A stretch of 34,867 nt of DNA from Desulfuromonadaceae bacterium (GCA_007134025.1 SLLR01000071.1:1-34867); one strand, 5' to 3'; positions 25,004-33,650 are shown, numbered from the stretch's first letter. A program made the numbers and translations. The notes: a model not told the origin generated them from the letters alone.

Positions 25004-25726
25004 TCAGGCGTCCTCATGACGCAACCGGACCATGACCTGTTTCATGTCCTCCCAGACCTCCCGCTTGGCGGCCGGATTCCGCAGCAGATAGGCCGGATGA
25101 TAGGTCGGCATCAGATCGATTCCCGCATAACTCTGCCAGCGTCCCCGCAGTGCACCAATCGGCTCGGAAGTGGCGAGTAGAGTCTGAGCCGAGAAACGGC
25201 CGAGGCTGACGATGACCCGGGGCCGAAGAGCGCGCAACTGGCGGCGCAGAAAGGGTTCGCAGGCGGCGATCTCTTCCGGCAGGGGATCCCGGTTTCGCGG
25301 TGGACGGCATTTCTGCACATTGCAGATATAAACCCCCTCGCGGGACAGCCCCATGGCGAACAGGATGCGCTCCAGCAACCGGCCGGCCTCGCCGACAAAC
25401 GGCATTCCCTGGCGATCCTCCTCCCGGCCGGGGGCTTCCCCCACCAGCACCAGCGAAGAGGCCTGATGGCCTTCACCAAATACGATTCGAGTGCGCGCCT
25501 CGCTCAGACCACAGCGACGACAGTCTCCCAGATCGGCGCGAATCTCCTCGAGGGTTTCGATGCGGCATGGGCCGCCGATTGACTCCGGTTCCCTTGAGCA
25601 GAGAGGCTGCATAAAAGGATCGGGTGCCGTGGAAATCTGCTCGATTCCCAGTCGCTGTAAATCCTCGAGCAGACCCCGTAGCTGGTCCAGAGCGCCGCCT
25701 AATTCTTTTTGAAATCTGTCGACCAT
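25004..25726 (-). CDS. Family 4 (Fe-S) uracil-DNA glycosylase
   Basis: 240 residues. It removes uracil from DNA to start base-excision repair. The type-4 marks are motif A GEAPGREEDRQGMPF (97-111) and the HPAYLLRNP motif near the C terminus. Four cysteines sit as in the [4Fe-4S] enzymes: C69 and C72 (DCRRCGL), C140 (NVQKCRPP) and C156 (AACEPF). Residues 1-55 form a helical extension with no assigned role. The gene is transcribed divergently from the phospholipase C-like gene. Confidence 0.92.
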   Translation of the reverse strand: MVDRFQKELGGALDQLRGLLEDLQRLGIEQISTAPDPFMQPLCSREPESIGGPCRIETLEEIRADLGDCRRCGLSEARTRIVFGEGHQASSLVLVGEAPGREEDRQGMPFVGEAGRLLERILFAMGLSREGVYICNVQKCRPPRNRDPLPEEIAACEPFLRRQLRALRPRVIVSLGRFSAQTLLATSEPIGALRGRWQSYAGIDLMPTYHPAYLLRNPAAKREVWEDMKQVMVRLRHEDA

Positions 25727-25908
25727 CGACCTTTACTTCCCGCTTCGGGACGATTATGCTTTAGCCTGGCGTCGCTGTTCGGCAGAGGCCTTCAGCGATC
25801 CAGGCCGAGGGTGTCGGTCGCCTGCGAGGGGACCAGGATCTGCTGCGGGACATCCCCCATCGTGACCAACTCGTTTACGAAAAAGTCGCCCCCGAAAACG
25901 GGAAGACC

Positions 25909-26817
25909 ATGCCTGCCCTGCTGCTTGCTATCCTTTTATTGCTTTTTCTTCCGTCTCAGGCTCTGGCCTGGGGCATCGGCGTTCACCTGCAGCTCGGTTC
26001 TCAGGCTCTGGAATCTCTCAGTCGCCTGCCCGCTACCCTGCAACCCCTGCTCAGCGCCCATCCCTACGATTTTCTCTACGGATTCATCAGTGCCGACATC
26101 ACTCTGGGGAAAAAATACACCCACTACCTCAAACACTGTCATTCCTGGCGGATCGGCAAGGAAATCCTCGCTGCGGCCCGCACCCACTCCCAGCGGGCCT
26201 GCGCCTACGGCTATCTCGGACACCTGGCCGCCGATACCGTAGCCCATTCCTACATGGTTCCCTTCAAGATGATTCGCACCTTCAACACCACCATGCTCAA
26301 ACATTTTTACTGGGAAATGCGCTTTGAGTCGCGGGTCCCGCCGGAAATCTGGCAGTTGGCCCGGACCGTCGCCCGCCGGGATTTTCGAGCCAACGACACC
26401 ATGATGAGCGGCGTTTTGTCCCGCACGCTCTTTTCTTTCTCCACCAACAAGCGGGTATTCAACTCCCTGCTTCTGTTGAGCCGGGTACAGCGCTGGCAGG
26501 GGATGCTTCAATCCCTTGGCGAGCAATCGAAATACACCCTGGACGAGGAGAGTCTGCAGGATTATCTGCTGCTGGCCCGGGAAGCGACCGAGAGCGTGCT
26601 CACCCACATGGAGAACAGTCCCTACTGGAAGGCCGACCCGGCCGGCGAACGGGCCATTTACGCCGCCGGTATTCTCCGCAAGAATCTGAACCTTTTGTGG
26701 CTGGACGGCAAGTTGCCCGAGGCCGAGGCGCAGCGCCTGCTGCGCCAGCTCAAACAACGCTTTCGCCAGGGAATTACCAACCCCGAGTCGCTTCTCGACC
26801 TTCTCGCCGGCTACTGA
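25909..26817 (+). CDS. Secreted zinc-dependent phospholipase C-like protein
   Basis: 302 residues of the zinc-dependent phospholipase C / S1-P1 nuclease superfamily. A signal peptide (1-20, hydrophobic ALLLAILLLLFLP) ends in QALA just before WGIGVH; in Bacillus PLC the mature N-terminal Trp is itself a zinc ligand, so cleavage before W21 would set this up. Further likely ligands are the His in GVHLQLG, the aspartate in YGFISADI, the histidine in KHCHSW and GYLGHLAADTVAHSYMVP. Substrate is unknown: relatives act on phospholipids, but many environmental members are uncharacterised. The ATG at 25909 has GGGAAG upstream. Its stop overlaps the convergent coaBC gene by seven bases. Confidence 0.82.
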   Translation: MPALLLAILLLLFLPSQALAWGIGVHLQLGSQALESLSRLPATLQPLLSAHPYDFLYGFISADITLGKKYTHYLKHCHSWRIGKEILAAARTHSQRACAYGYLGHLAADTVAHSYMVPFKMIRTFNTTMLKHFYWEMRFESRVPPEIWQLARTVARRDFRANDTMMSGVLSRTLFSFSTNKRVFNSLLLLSRVQRWQGMLQSLGEQSKYTLDEESLQDYLLLAREATESVLTHMENSPYWKADPAGERAIYAAGILRKNLNLLWLDGKLPEAEAQRLLRQLKQRFRQGITNPESLLDLLAGY

Positions 26818-28019
26818 GAAGTCCCGGTTTTCCCAAGTTTCAGAGCACGATCCAGGAGCTGATGGGCCAGCTGATCCTTGCTCATTTGCGGCAGTTCCTC
26901 CTCTGTTCCGTCCCGATAGATCAGCCGTACCACATTGGTCTCGACACCGAAGCCGGCCCCTTCGACGGTCAGATCATTGGCCACGATAAGGTCGAGGTTT
27001 TTCTCCTCCAGTTTGCGCCGGGCATGTTCTCCCAGGTGTTCGGTTTCAGCGGCAAAGCCGACCAGCAAACGATCTCCCGGCAGACGACCCAGTTCGGCCA
27101 GGATGTCGGGGTTGCGCCGCAATTCCAGCACCAGGGACGGTTCTTGGCCCTTCTTGAGCTTCTGCGGGTGCCGGAAGGCAGGACGAAAATCGGCGACCGC
27201 GGCCGTTTTGAAGACCATGGAACAATCCTTCACCAGCGCCATGACCCGGGCATGCATCTCCCGGGCGCTGATCACGCAATGCAGTTCAACGCCGGCCGGG
27301 GCGGGCCGCTCCACCGGGCCGGACACCAGGCGAACCCGGGCGCCCCGCTCGGCAGCGGCCCGGGCAATGGCGTAGCCCATTCTCCCCGTGGAATGGTTGC
27401 TCAAAAAACGCATCGGGTCCAGCTCTTCGCGGGTCGGGCCGGCCGTCACCAGCAGGGTCTCGCCGACCAGATCCCGGGGGCCCAGAAGGCTTCGGGTCAG
27501 ATCGAGGATGGCCTGAGGCTCCGGCATCTTGCCCTGCCCCTCCCAGCCGCAGGCCAGCATGCCGGTGGCGGGCTCCATGATCTGCACACCAAACTCCCGC
27601 AGCTGCGCCACGTTGCGCCGGCAGATGGGGTCCTCCCACATGTTACTGTTCATGGCCGGCACCAGCAGTCGCGGTGCCTTGCAGGCCATGGCGGTGGTGG
27701 TGAGCAGATCGTCGGCAATGCCGGCGACCATTTTGCCGAGCAGGTTGGCGGTGGCCGGAGCAACCACCAGCAGGTCGGCCCGATCCGCCAGGGAAATGTG
27801 GCCGATTTGCTGTTCCTGCACCAGATTGAAGAGTTCCAGAAAAACCGGTCTTCCGGACAGGGCCTGAAAGGTCAGCGGCGTGACAAACTCCCGGGCCGCC
27901 GCCGTCATGACCACCGAGACCCGCGCTCCGGCCTTGACATAGAGGCGCACCAGTTCCGCCGCCTTGTAGGCCGCGATCCCGCCACAGACACCGAGAACGA
28001 TCTCTTTTCCTTCAAGCAT
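26811..28019 (-). CDS. coaBC: Phosphopantothenoylcysteine decarboxylase/synthetase
   Basis: 402 residues, a fusion of CoaC (N-terminal, FMN) and CoaB. The CoaC part has GKEIVLGVCGGIAAYKAAEL, the flavin/substrate histidine region TAAAREFVTP, APATANLLGKMVAGIADDLL and PAMNSNMWED. The CoaB part starts near LLVTAGPTREELDPMRFLSNHSTGRMG and runs through KTAAVADFRP and VGFAAETEHL. Together they condense phosphopantothenate with cysteine and decarboxylate it for coenzyme A. I chose the ATG at 28019 with GAGGAAACC upstream; two earlier ATGs (to 28064) are possible but lack sites. A fold-back repeat lies just upstream. Confidence 0.95.
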   Translation of the reverse strand: MLEGKEIVLGVCGGIAAYKAAELVRLYVKAGARVSVVMTAAAREFVTPLTFQALSGRPVFLELFNLVQEQQIGHISLADRADLLVVAPATANLLGKMVAGIADDLLTTTAMACKAPRLLVPAMNSNMWEDPICRRNVAQLREFGVQIMEPATGMLACGWEGQGKMPEPQAILDLTRSLLGPRDLVGETLLVTAGPTREELDPMRFLSNHSTGRMGYAIARAAAERGARVRLVSGPVERPAPAGVELHCVISAREMHARVMALVKDCSMVFKTAAVADFRPAFRHPQKLKKGQEPSLVLELRRNPDILAELGRLPGDRLLVGFAAETEHLGEHARRKLEEKNLDLIVANDLTVEGAGFGVETNVVRLIYRDGTEEELPQMSKDQLAHQLLDRALKLGKTGTSQ

Positions 28020-28074
28020 GGTTTCCTCGACTTCTCGTTTCATCCAACCTTGGTGCTCTCGCAAAAACCCATGA

Positions 28075-28201
28075 GATGGCTAGGCAAAAATTTTGACCTG
28101 CAAGGCTTGGTGCTTTTTCAGGGGCGAAGGCATACATTGGGTATGTCGAGGTGCTGAAAAAACGCCGTAACGCCGTAGGACGGACTTTTTGCGACGCCAT
28201 C
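28075..28201. repeat. 127-bp fold-back (MITE/REP-like) intergenic element
   Basis: The whole stretch folds on itself. The ends are GATGGC (28075-28080) and GCCATC (28196-28201); inside, GGCAAAAA pairs with TTTTTGC, TGCTTTTTCAG with CTGAAAAAA, and the apex is CATAC/GTATG around 28138. It lies between the MBL gene stop and the coaBC start. No transposase is present. Such GACTTTTTGCGA-type hairpins recur between genes in deltaproteobacteria, as I recall. Confidence 0.7.
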
Positions 28202-28206
28202 AACCT

Positions 28207-28836
28207 TCAGCGCAGAAACGGATTGCTGCGCCGCTCACGACCCACGGTCGTTTCCGGCCCGTGACCGGGGCATACGACAATCTCATCGGGCAGGGTGAGA
28301 ATCCGCTTGCGCAAGGCCATCACCAGGGCACCATGATCTCCCGAGGGCAGATCGGTACGACCGATGGAACCGGCGAACAGGCTGTCCCCGCAGAACAACC
28401 GGCCCTCGCCGAGCAGGCAGATACCCCCAGGGGAATGCCCGGGCACATGGATCACTTCGAAGAGGTATTTGCCCAGTGCGATGTGATCCCGGTCCCGTAA
28501 CAGCCGAGTGGGCTCCGGAGAAGAGGGCACCGACCGGCAACCGAAGCAGGGGGCATGATCCGGCGCTCCCTGCAAAATCGCAAGATCGGCCTCATGGATC
28601 ATCAGCTCGGCCGCCGTCGCCTCGATCAGCTCCCGGTTACCGCCGACGTGATCGAAGTGTCCGTGGGTATTCACCACCGACTTAAGAACGAGTCCCTTTT
28701 CCTCAAGAATCTCCAGGATACGCTTTGCTTTTCCACCGGGATCGATCACCATCGCCTCGCCGCAGTCCGCACAGCCGAGCAGATAACAATTGGCTTTCAA
28801 CTCCCCGGTCACCAGTGATTTTACCCACAAGCTCAT
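28207..28836 (-). CDS. MBL-fold metallohydrolase, glyoxalase II-like
   Basis: 209 residues. The metal-binding signature is THGHFDHVGG (H58, H60, D62, H63), followed by HVPGHSPGG (H134), FCGDSLF (bridging Asp) and CPGHGPETT near the C terminus. These bind a two-metal centre that hydrolyses thioesters such as S-lactoylglutathione in glyoxalase II; a hydroxyacylglutathione hydrolase label would be the default guess but the substrate is not known. Two CxxC pairs (C22/C25 and C97/C100) are additional. The ATG overlaps the stop of the HD-domain gene (ATGA, 28833-28836), so translation is probably coupled. Confidence 0.88.
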   Translation of the reverse strand: MSLWVKSLVTGELKANCYLLGCADCGEAMVIDPGGKAKRILEILEEKGLVLKSVVNTHGHFDHVGGNRELIEATAAELMIHEADLAILQGAPDHAPCFGCRSVPSSPEPTRLLRDRDHIALGKYLFEVIHVPGHSPGGICLLGEGRLFCGDSLFAGSIGRTDLPSGDHGALVMALRKRILTLPDEIVVCPGHGPETTVGRERRSNPFLR

Positions 28837-29993
28837 TCTTCGTCTCCCTTTTCAAGTTGCGCAAACAGGTTCAGGGTCTTCTCCTGCAACTGGTCCGCCA
28901 GGCTGGCACTCAGGGTCCGCTCCCTGTTCGCCGGCGGCCTGATTTTCTCCCGGGGGCTGTGCTCCTCAGGCGGCGGCGCCGGCGACCCGGAGGGCGATGC
29001 CGGCACAGCACTCGACGGACCCTCCAGGTCATCCTCCGACAGTTCCCCGTTCTCCCTGTAGAAGTAACGGTCGTAGATGCGATGATAGGCGGTCCATCCG
29101 GAACCGTTGCCCATCTCTTTCTGCAGATGGGTCTGGACGCCGTTGATCTTGCTGTCGAGATCGTCGAGGTAATTGAGAATCACCGCTTCCAGGGTTTTGG
29201 GCCGCTTGGGCGATCCGTACTCGTACTGACCGTGGTGGGACAGCAGCAGGTGTTTCAGCACAAGCGCCGCCGCCGGGGGGAAGTTTTCCAGGCTTCGCAG
29301 CCGGTTTTCGACCATCTCCACTCCCATAACGATATGCCCGAGCAGTTTGCCGGGATCGGTATAGCCGAAGGATCGCTCATAGGAGAGTTCGGCGGTCTTG
29401 CCGATATCGTGCAACAGGGCACCGGTCACCAGCAGATCGCGCTGCAGCCCTGAATAACGGCAACAGATGTCGTCGGCCAGTTGTGCCACGGCCAGAGAAT
29501 GCTCCAGCAGTCCTCCCAGGTAGACATGATGGATGGACTTGGCCGCCGGCGCTCGGGAATAAAGCCGCAAAAATTCCTCATCGGCCAGAAAATCCTCCAT
29601 CAGCGCCCGGTAGTGGGGGGCCTTGAGACCGGCAACCCATTGCCGTAACTCGGCGATCATCTCTTCCAGCGGCCGCCGGCAAACCGGCAGATAGTCGCTC
29701 AGATCCACATCCTGCTCGGGAACCTTCTTCAGCCGCTGCACGATTAACTGCATTTTACCAAGGTACACACTGGCTTTTCCGGCCACCGCAACGAAATCGT
29801 CCTTTTCAAACAAGGCGGACAATTCCTCGACCCGTTCCCAGATTCGCCCTTCGATTTCACCGGTGCGATCCATCAGTTTCAAGGTCATGTAGGGCTTGCC
29901 GTTGCGGGCCATGGCGGTCACTTTATCCCGCACCAGAAACTGGCCCTCCACCTGATCCCGCTCTCCGATCTGTTCTACATAAAGTTCTTTCAA
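28833..29993 (-). CDS. OB-fold/HD-domain 3'-5' exoribonuclease-like protein (YhaM type)
   Basis: 386 residues. The N-terminal OB fold (about 8-95; FLVRDKVTAMARNGKPYMTLKL, DRTGEIEGRIW) is joined to an HD domain with EHSLAVAQLAD (H166), LLHDIGKTAEL (H196-D197), KHLLLSHHGQYEYGSPKRPKT and NYLDDLDSKIN. This is the layout of Bacillus YhaM, a 3'-5' exoribonuclease, also active on DNA. A Pro/Ser-rich linker (about 325-360) and a helical tail follow. The start is a TTG: AGGAG is six bases before 29993, while the TTG at 29996 is only three bases from it. The chosen TTG overlaps the stop of the upstream oxidoreductase as TTGA. Confidence 0.85.
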   Translation of the reverse strand: MKELYVEQIGERDQVEGQFLVRDKVTAMARNGKPYMTLKLMDRTGEIEGRIWERVEELSALFEKDDFVAVAGKASVYLGKMQLIVQRLKKVPEQDVDLSDYLPVCRRPLEEMIAELRQWVAGLKAPHYRALMEDFLADEEFLRLYSRAPAAKSIHHVYLGGLLEHSLAVAQLADDICCRYSGLQRDLLVTGALLHDIGKTAELSYERSFGYTDPGKLLGHIVMGVEMVENRLRSLENFPPAAALVLKHLLLSHHGQYEYGSPKRPKTLEAVILNYLDDLDSKINGVQTHLQKEMGNGSGWTAYHRIYDRYFYRENGELSEDDLEGPSSAVPASPSGSPAPPPEEHSPREKIRPPANRERTLSASLADQLQEKTLNLFAQLEKGDEE

Positions 29994-31582
29994 CAATGAC
30001 TCCTGTCGGTTGCTGTCCCTGCAATCTGCTCGGCGGCCTGAAGACCGTCCAGAGCCGCACTCATGATCCCTCCCGCGTATCCGGCCCCCTCGCCCACCGG
30101 GTAAAGCCCTCTGTGGTTGAGGGCCTGACCGTCTTGCCGCCGCAGAACCCGACAGGGAGCGGAGGTGCGGGTCTCCACGCCGACCAGGGTGGCTTCGGCG
30201 GTAATGAAGCCCCGCATGCGCCGTTCAAACCGGGGCAGCGCCCTGCGCAGGCCTGTAGCCACAAAGGACGGCAGCACCTCCTGCAGGTCCCACTCCCGAA
30301 CCCCGGGACGACAGCTGGACAGAACCGGGCCCCGGCCCCGGCCAAGGAAAGCCAGCAGATTCTGTGCCGGAGCATGAAAATCACCGCCGCCGGCTTCAAA
30401 TGCCGCCCGTTCCCAGCGACGCTGAAAACGTACTCCGGCCAGGGCATCGGCGGCACCGAAATCTTCGGGCCGAACCGCCACTACCAGGGCGCTGTTGCTG
30501 AAACAGCCGTTGCGCAGCCGGTTGCTCATACCGTTCACCACCAGACCCTGCGGTTCGGAAGCAGCCACCACCACTTCCCCGCCGGGACACATGCAAAAAG
30601 AGTAGATGCCCCTGTGCGTCTCCGGATCGTTGTAGGCCAGGGCATACTCGGCGGCAGGCAGGCGCGGATGACGAGCCTGTCCGAACTGAATCTTGTTGAT
30701 CCTTTCCACCGGATGTTCGACGCGCAGACCGACGGCAAAAGCCTTGCTCTCCAGGGCGACTCCCCGACGGAGCAGCATTTCATAGGTATCCCGGGCACTG
30801 TGTCCGGTCGCCAGCACCAGACTGTCACAGTCCAGTTCCCGGCATCCATTCAGCACCGCCCCCCTGAGACCTTCAGGACCCAGATTCAGATCTGTGAGAC
30901 AGGTACCAAACCGAATTTCCGCCCCCAGCCGCAGCAACTCCTGCCGAAATCTGATCAGTACCAGGCGCAGACGATCGGTTCCCACATGGGGTTTGGCCTG
31001 GGTCAGGATCTCCTCGCCGGCCCCGAAACCAACCAGGGTCTGCAGCACATAAGGCCCCCAGGGATGTTTGACCCGGGTATTGAGCTTGCCGTCGGAAAAG
31101 GTCCCGGCCCCGCCTTCGCCAAACTGAATATTGCTGTCCGGATCGAGCAGACCGGTGGCACGAAACCGCCTGACGGCGGCGACCCGCCCTTCCACCGCCT
31201 CACCTCGCTCGATCAGAGTCACCTGAAATCCGTGACGCAACAAGCTCAAGGCGGCAAACAGGCCCGCAGGCCCCATCCCGACCACCAGAATTCGCCGGTC
31301 TCGGCGGCGAAAAACGATTTGCGGCAGCGGTGGCGGCTGCCAGGGACTCAGGCGGTGGTTGTGGGCCTGACGAGCCAGCAGCGCCTCTTCATCGGCCACC
31401 TCAAACACCACCGTAAAGACCCGCAGCACCGCGGATTTGCGTCGGGCGTCAACGGCCCGGCGCAGAATCCTGAAATTGCCCAGTTCACTCTGTTGCAGCC
31501 CCAGTTCAGCGGCGACCTTTTCCGGCAGCGACTCTTCCCCCTCCTTCAGCGTGAGGGACACTTCGCGCAACTGCACTGCCAT
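29990..31582 (-). CDS. FAD-dependent oxidoreductase (COG2509-like)
   Basis: A 530-residue flavoprotein. After an N-terminal region of about 95 residues (MAVQLREVSLTL, a ferredoxin-like fold in relatives), the dinucleotide-binding site VVGMGPAGLFAAL begins (GMGPAG at 102-107), then LIERGEAVEGR, FGEGGAGTFSDGKL, LATGHSARDTYEM, GIYSFCMCPGGEVV and, near the C terminus, GLYPVGEGAGYAGGI with the flavin ribityl contacts. The family is conserved in many anaerobes with no settled substrate. I chose the ATG at 31582 with GAGGAA upstream. It leads a coupled set with the HD exonuclease-like and MBL genes. Confidence 0.85.
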   Translation of the reverse strand: MAVQLREVSLTLKEGEESLPEKVAAELGLQQSELGNFRILRRAVDARRKSAVLRVFTVVFEVADEEALLARQAHNHRLSPWQPPPLPQIVFRRRDRRILVVGMGPAGLFAALSLLRHGFQVTLIERGEAVEGRVAAVRRFRATGLLDPDSNIQFGEGGAGTFSDGKLNTRVKHPWGPYVLQTLVGFGAGEEILTQAKPHVGTDRLRLVLIRFRQELLRLGAEIRFGTCLTDLNLGPEGLRGAVLNGCRELDCDSLVLATGHSARDTYEMLLRRGVALESKAFAVGLRVEHPVERINKIQFGQARHPRLPAAEYALAYNDPETHRGIYSFCMCPGGEVVVAASEPQGLVVNGMSNRLRNGCFSNSALVVAVRPEDFGAADALAGVRFQRRWERAAFEAGGGDFHAPAQNLLAFLGRGRGPVLSSCRPGVREWDLQEVLPSFVATGLRRALPRFERRMRGFITAEATLVGVETRTSAPCRVLRRQDGQALNHRGLYPVGEGAGYAGGIMSAALDGLQAAEQIAGTATDRSHC

Positions 31583-31735
31583 AGGAAGTTCCTCACCGCA
31601 CACTGGGCCGGCGTACTGAAACGCAACGGCTTGAAAAAGGGGGGTTCATGGCCTGGCTGACAATAGAACGCCTGGCCTGGGGTATGTTTGGCTTCGCCAT
31701 CCTGCGGGAAACTTTTTGCGAACGCCTCGATCCTG

Positions 31736-31759
31736 AAAAATCCCCTCAGGAAGCGGGGA
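31736..31759 (-). terminator. Weak terminator overlapping the kinase stop codon
   Basis: On the minus strand TCCCC pairs with GGGGA across a nine-base loop, followed by TTTTTC. The loop contains the TGA of the receiver-kinase gene. The stem is only 5 bp. Confidence 0.45.
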
Positions 31760-32909
31760 AATCGATGTCAAAAATCGCCCCCTGACCTGCCTCGCTGGTA
31801 ACCTTGATGTGTCCCTGATAGGTTTTGACGATCCGCAGCACCACGGATAATCCAAACCCCGTTCCTCGGGGTTTGGTGGTAAAAAAGGGATCAAAGATAC
31901 GAGCCAGGTTCTCGGCGGGTATGCCGCTGCCGGTATCACGAACCTGAATTCGAATTCTTCCCCCCTCTCCGCTCAGCCGCACACCGAGCCGGCCGCCGGT
32001 CTTCATTTCATAGATGGCGTTGGCGAACAGGTTGGTAAAAATCTGCTCGACCTCTTCCGGGTCCGCCAGCATGGGCGGCAGTCCAGACTCGAGATCCCGG
32101 TCCAGCACAATGCCGTTGGCCTTCAGTTGCGGTTCAAAACCGGCCAGAACGCTCTCGATAACCTCACCGAGACAAACCTCCTGTGCCGTTCCCCGGGAAC
32201 GCCCGCTGGCCTCCAGCAGCTTCATCAGAATACTGTCGATCCGGTCCACTTCGCCCAGCAAGCGTTCCACATAACCGAGCTTTTCCGGATCCTGGGCCAG
32301 CACCGGCTTAAGCATCTGCCCAAAAAGACTGATGACGTTGAGCGGGTTGCGTATCTCGTGAGCCATTCCGGCAGCGAGGTGGCCGAGAGAAGCCAGCTTT
32401 TCGGCCTGCAGCACTTCGGCATGTGCCTGCTCCAGTTCCCGGGACTTGGCCGAGACCCGGCGTTCCAGTTCCCGGCTCCATTGTTCAATCTCGCCCAGCA
32501 GCTTCTCCCGCTCCTGGCGCAGTTCACGATTGTGTATTTCTATCCGCCGAACGCGCAGAACATTCTCGATGCGGTCGATGAGGTCCTGATTGCCAAAGGG
32601 TTTGGAAATATAGTCCGCTGCGCCGGCCTTCATCGCCTCCACCGCAATCTTTTCATTGCCCTGGCCGGTCAGCATTATGACATAGGTGTCGGGAAAATCC
32701 CGCCGCACAGCCTGCAGGATAGTCATGCCGTCACTGTCGGGAAGCATGTAATCGAGAAGCACCAGACAGGGCCGATCCGACCGCAGGCGAGCCAGGCACT
32801 CCTCGCCGCTGGCGGCGGTGAGAACCTCGTAGCCACGGTCGGTCAGAAGCAGACGGGCCAGTTCGAGAATCAGCGCCTCGTCGTCGACAATCAGTATTTT
32901 CCCGGACAT
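31746..32909 (-). CDS. Receiver-histidine kinase (REC-HisKA-HATPase)
   Basis: 387 residues. A receiver domain (1-118) with D53 (LLDYMLPDSDG) and K103 (YISKPFG) is followed by a coiled coil (about 121-175), HisKA with the phospho-histidine in GMAHEIRNPLNVIS (H184), and an ATPase domain with NLFANAIYEM (N box), DTGSGIP and GTGFGLSVV. No transmembrane or PAS domain is present: the input is probably phosphotransfer from another kinase through its N-terminal receiver. The ATG at 32909 has AAGGAG six bases upstream. The target is not encoded beside it, though a lone receiver protein lies 0.7 kb away. Confidence 0.9.
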   Translation of the reverse strand: MSGKILIVDDEALILELARLLLTDRGYEVLTAASGEECLARLRSDRPCLVLLDYMLPDSDGMTILQAVRRDFPDTYVIMLTGQGNEKIAVEAMKAGAADYISKPFGNQDLIDRIENVLRVRRIEIHNRELRQEREKLLGEIEQWSRELERRVSAKSRELEQAHAEVLQAEKLASLGHLAAGMAHEIRNPLNVISLFGQMLKPVLAQDPEKLGYVERLLGEVDRIDSILMKLLEASGRSRGTAQEVCLGEVIESVLAGFEPQLKANGIVLDRDLESGLPPMLADPEEVEQIFTNLFANAIYEMKTGGRLGVRLSGEGGRIRIQVRDTGSGIPAENLARIFDPFFTTKPRGTGFGLSVVLRIVKTYQGHIKVTSEAGQGAIFDIDFPAS

Positions 32910-32956
32910 CACCGCTCCTTCGCGGGGAGACCGCACCCTGCCTCCCGATGCGGGCT

Positions 32957-32986
32957 AGCATACCCTTCGGAGTGGCTGTTTTGCAA
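32957..32986 (-). promoter_or_regulatory. Candidate promoter of the receiver-kinase gene
   Basis: TTGCAA (32986-32981), 18 bases, TATGCT (32962-32957), each 4 of 6 to consensus, 47 bases before the start codon. Confidence 0.35.
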
Positions 32987-33054
32987 GGACAAAGCCCGGT
33001 CCAAAGACCGCTGTAAAGGACTCTCGGCGCGGAAGGTTTTCAGCAGCTCAAAGC

Positions 33055-33082
33055 ACAAAAGCAGCCTGCGGGCTGCTTTTGT
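33055..33082 (-). terminator. Terminator after the universal stress protein gene
   Basis: Perfect 12-bp stem ACAAAAGCAGCC/GGCTGCTTTTGT with a 4-base loop (33055-33066, 33071-33082); on minus it ends CTTTTGTGCTTT. It lies 43 bases after the stop at 33125. Confidence 0.85.
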
Positions 33083-33124
33083 AAAAAACGTTTGAGGCCG
33101 GAAGGTCCCGAAGGAGCAAGGATC

Positions 33125-33571
33125 CTATTCGGGGCAACGCACGGTCATGACCGGGACGGGGGACTTGCGGACAACCTTCTCTGCGGTACTGCCGAACAGC
33201 ACGTGATCCAATCCGCTGCGTCCATGGGTTCCCATGACGATCAGGTCCGCCGAAACCTCATCGGCCTTCTTGATAATTTCGTCATAGGGAACACCGGGCA
33301 CGATGGAAGAATCATAGCGGTCGTAATCCGCCAGGTTCTTTCGACAGAACTTGTCCATCATTTTACGGGCGCCCTGCTCAATTTCCTCCTCCAGGCTTTC
33401 AAAGGAGATGTGCGGCACATAGAAACCCCGCAGATCCACAGGCTCGTTGATGACATGAATGATCACCAGCAGAGCCTCGTATTTGATGGCGAGATCACGG
33501 GCGTACTCAAAAGCAAAGGACGAGCTTTCCGAAAAATCCGTCGCAAACAAAATGGTCTTGAATTCTTTCAT
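33125..33571 (-). CDS. Universal stress protein (UspA family)
   Basis: 148 residues. Fits the Usp fold: TILFATDFSESSSFAFEYA at the start and the ATP-binding signature MGTHGRSGLDHVLFGSTAEKVV (G-x2-G-x9-GS), then PVPVMTVR. The signature puts it with the nucleotide-binding members. The ATG at 33571 has GGAGG seven bases upstream. The receiver gene ends 79 bases upstream on the same strand, so the two may share a transcript. Roles of such proteins range over stress survival and signalling; no more can be said here. Confidence 0.92.
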   Translation of the reverse strand: MKEFKTILFATDFSESSSFAFEYARDLAIKYEALLVIIHVINEPVDLRGFYVPHISFESLEEEIEQGARKMMDKFCRKNLADYDRYDSSIVPGVPYDEIIKKADEVSADLIVMGTHGRSGLDHVLFGSTAEKVVRKSPVPVMTVRCPE

Positions 33572-33650
33572 GGGGCCTCCATAATAAATAAATCGGTCAC
33601 TTCTCACAGCCGACTCCGCAGGCATTCCGGAACCGGCACAATCCACCAGA

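Noticed and set aside
28012-28203. 63-codon minus frame running from the MBL gene end into coaBC
   Set aside because: It is almost entirely the fold-back element read as protein.
29996-31660. 554-codon open frame on plus, antisense to the FAD oxidoreductase
   Set aside because: No domain, no ribosome site of note, and the minus strand encodes a complete flavoprotein.
31648-31785. 45-codon plus-strand small protein (MAWLTIERLAWG start) with a G-rich upstream site
   Set aside because: It overlaps the kinase gene end and its terminator and resembles nothing I know; the G run upstream is a poor ribosome site.
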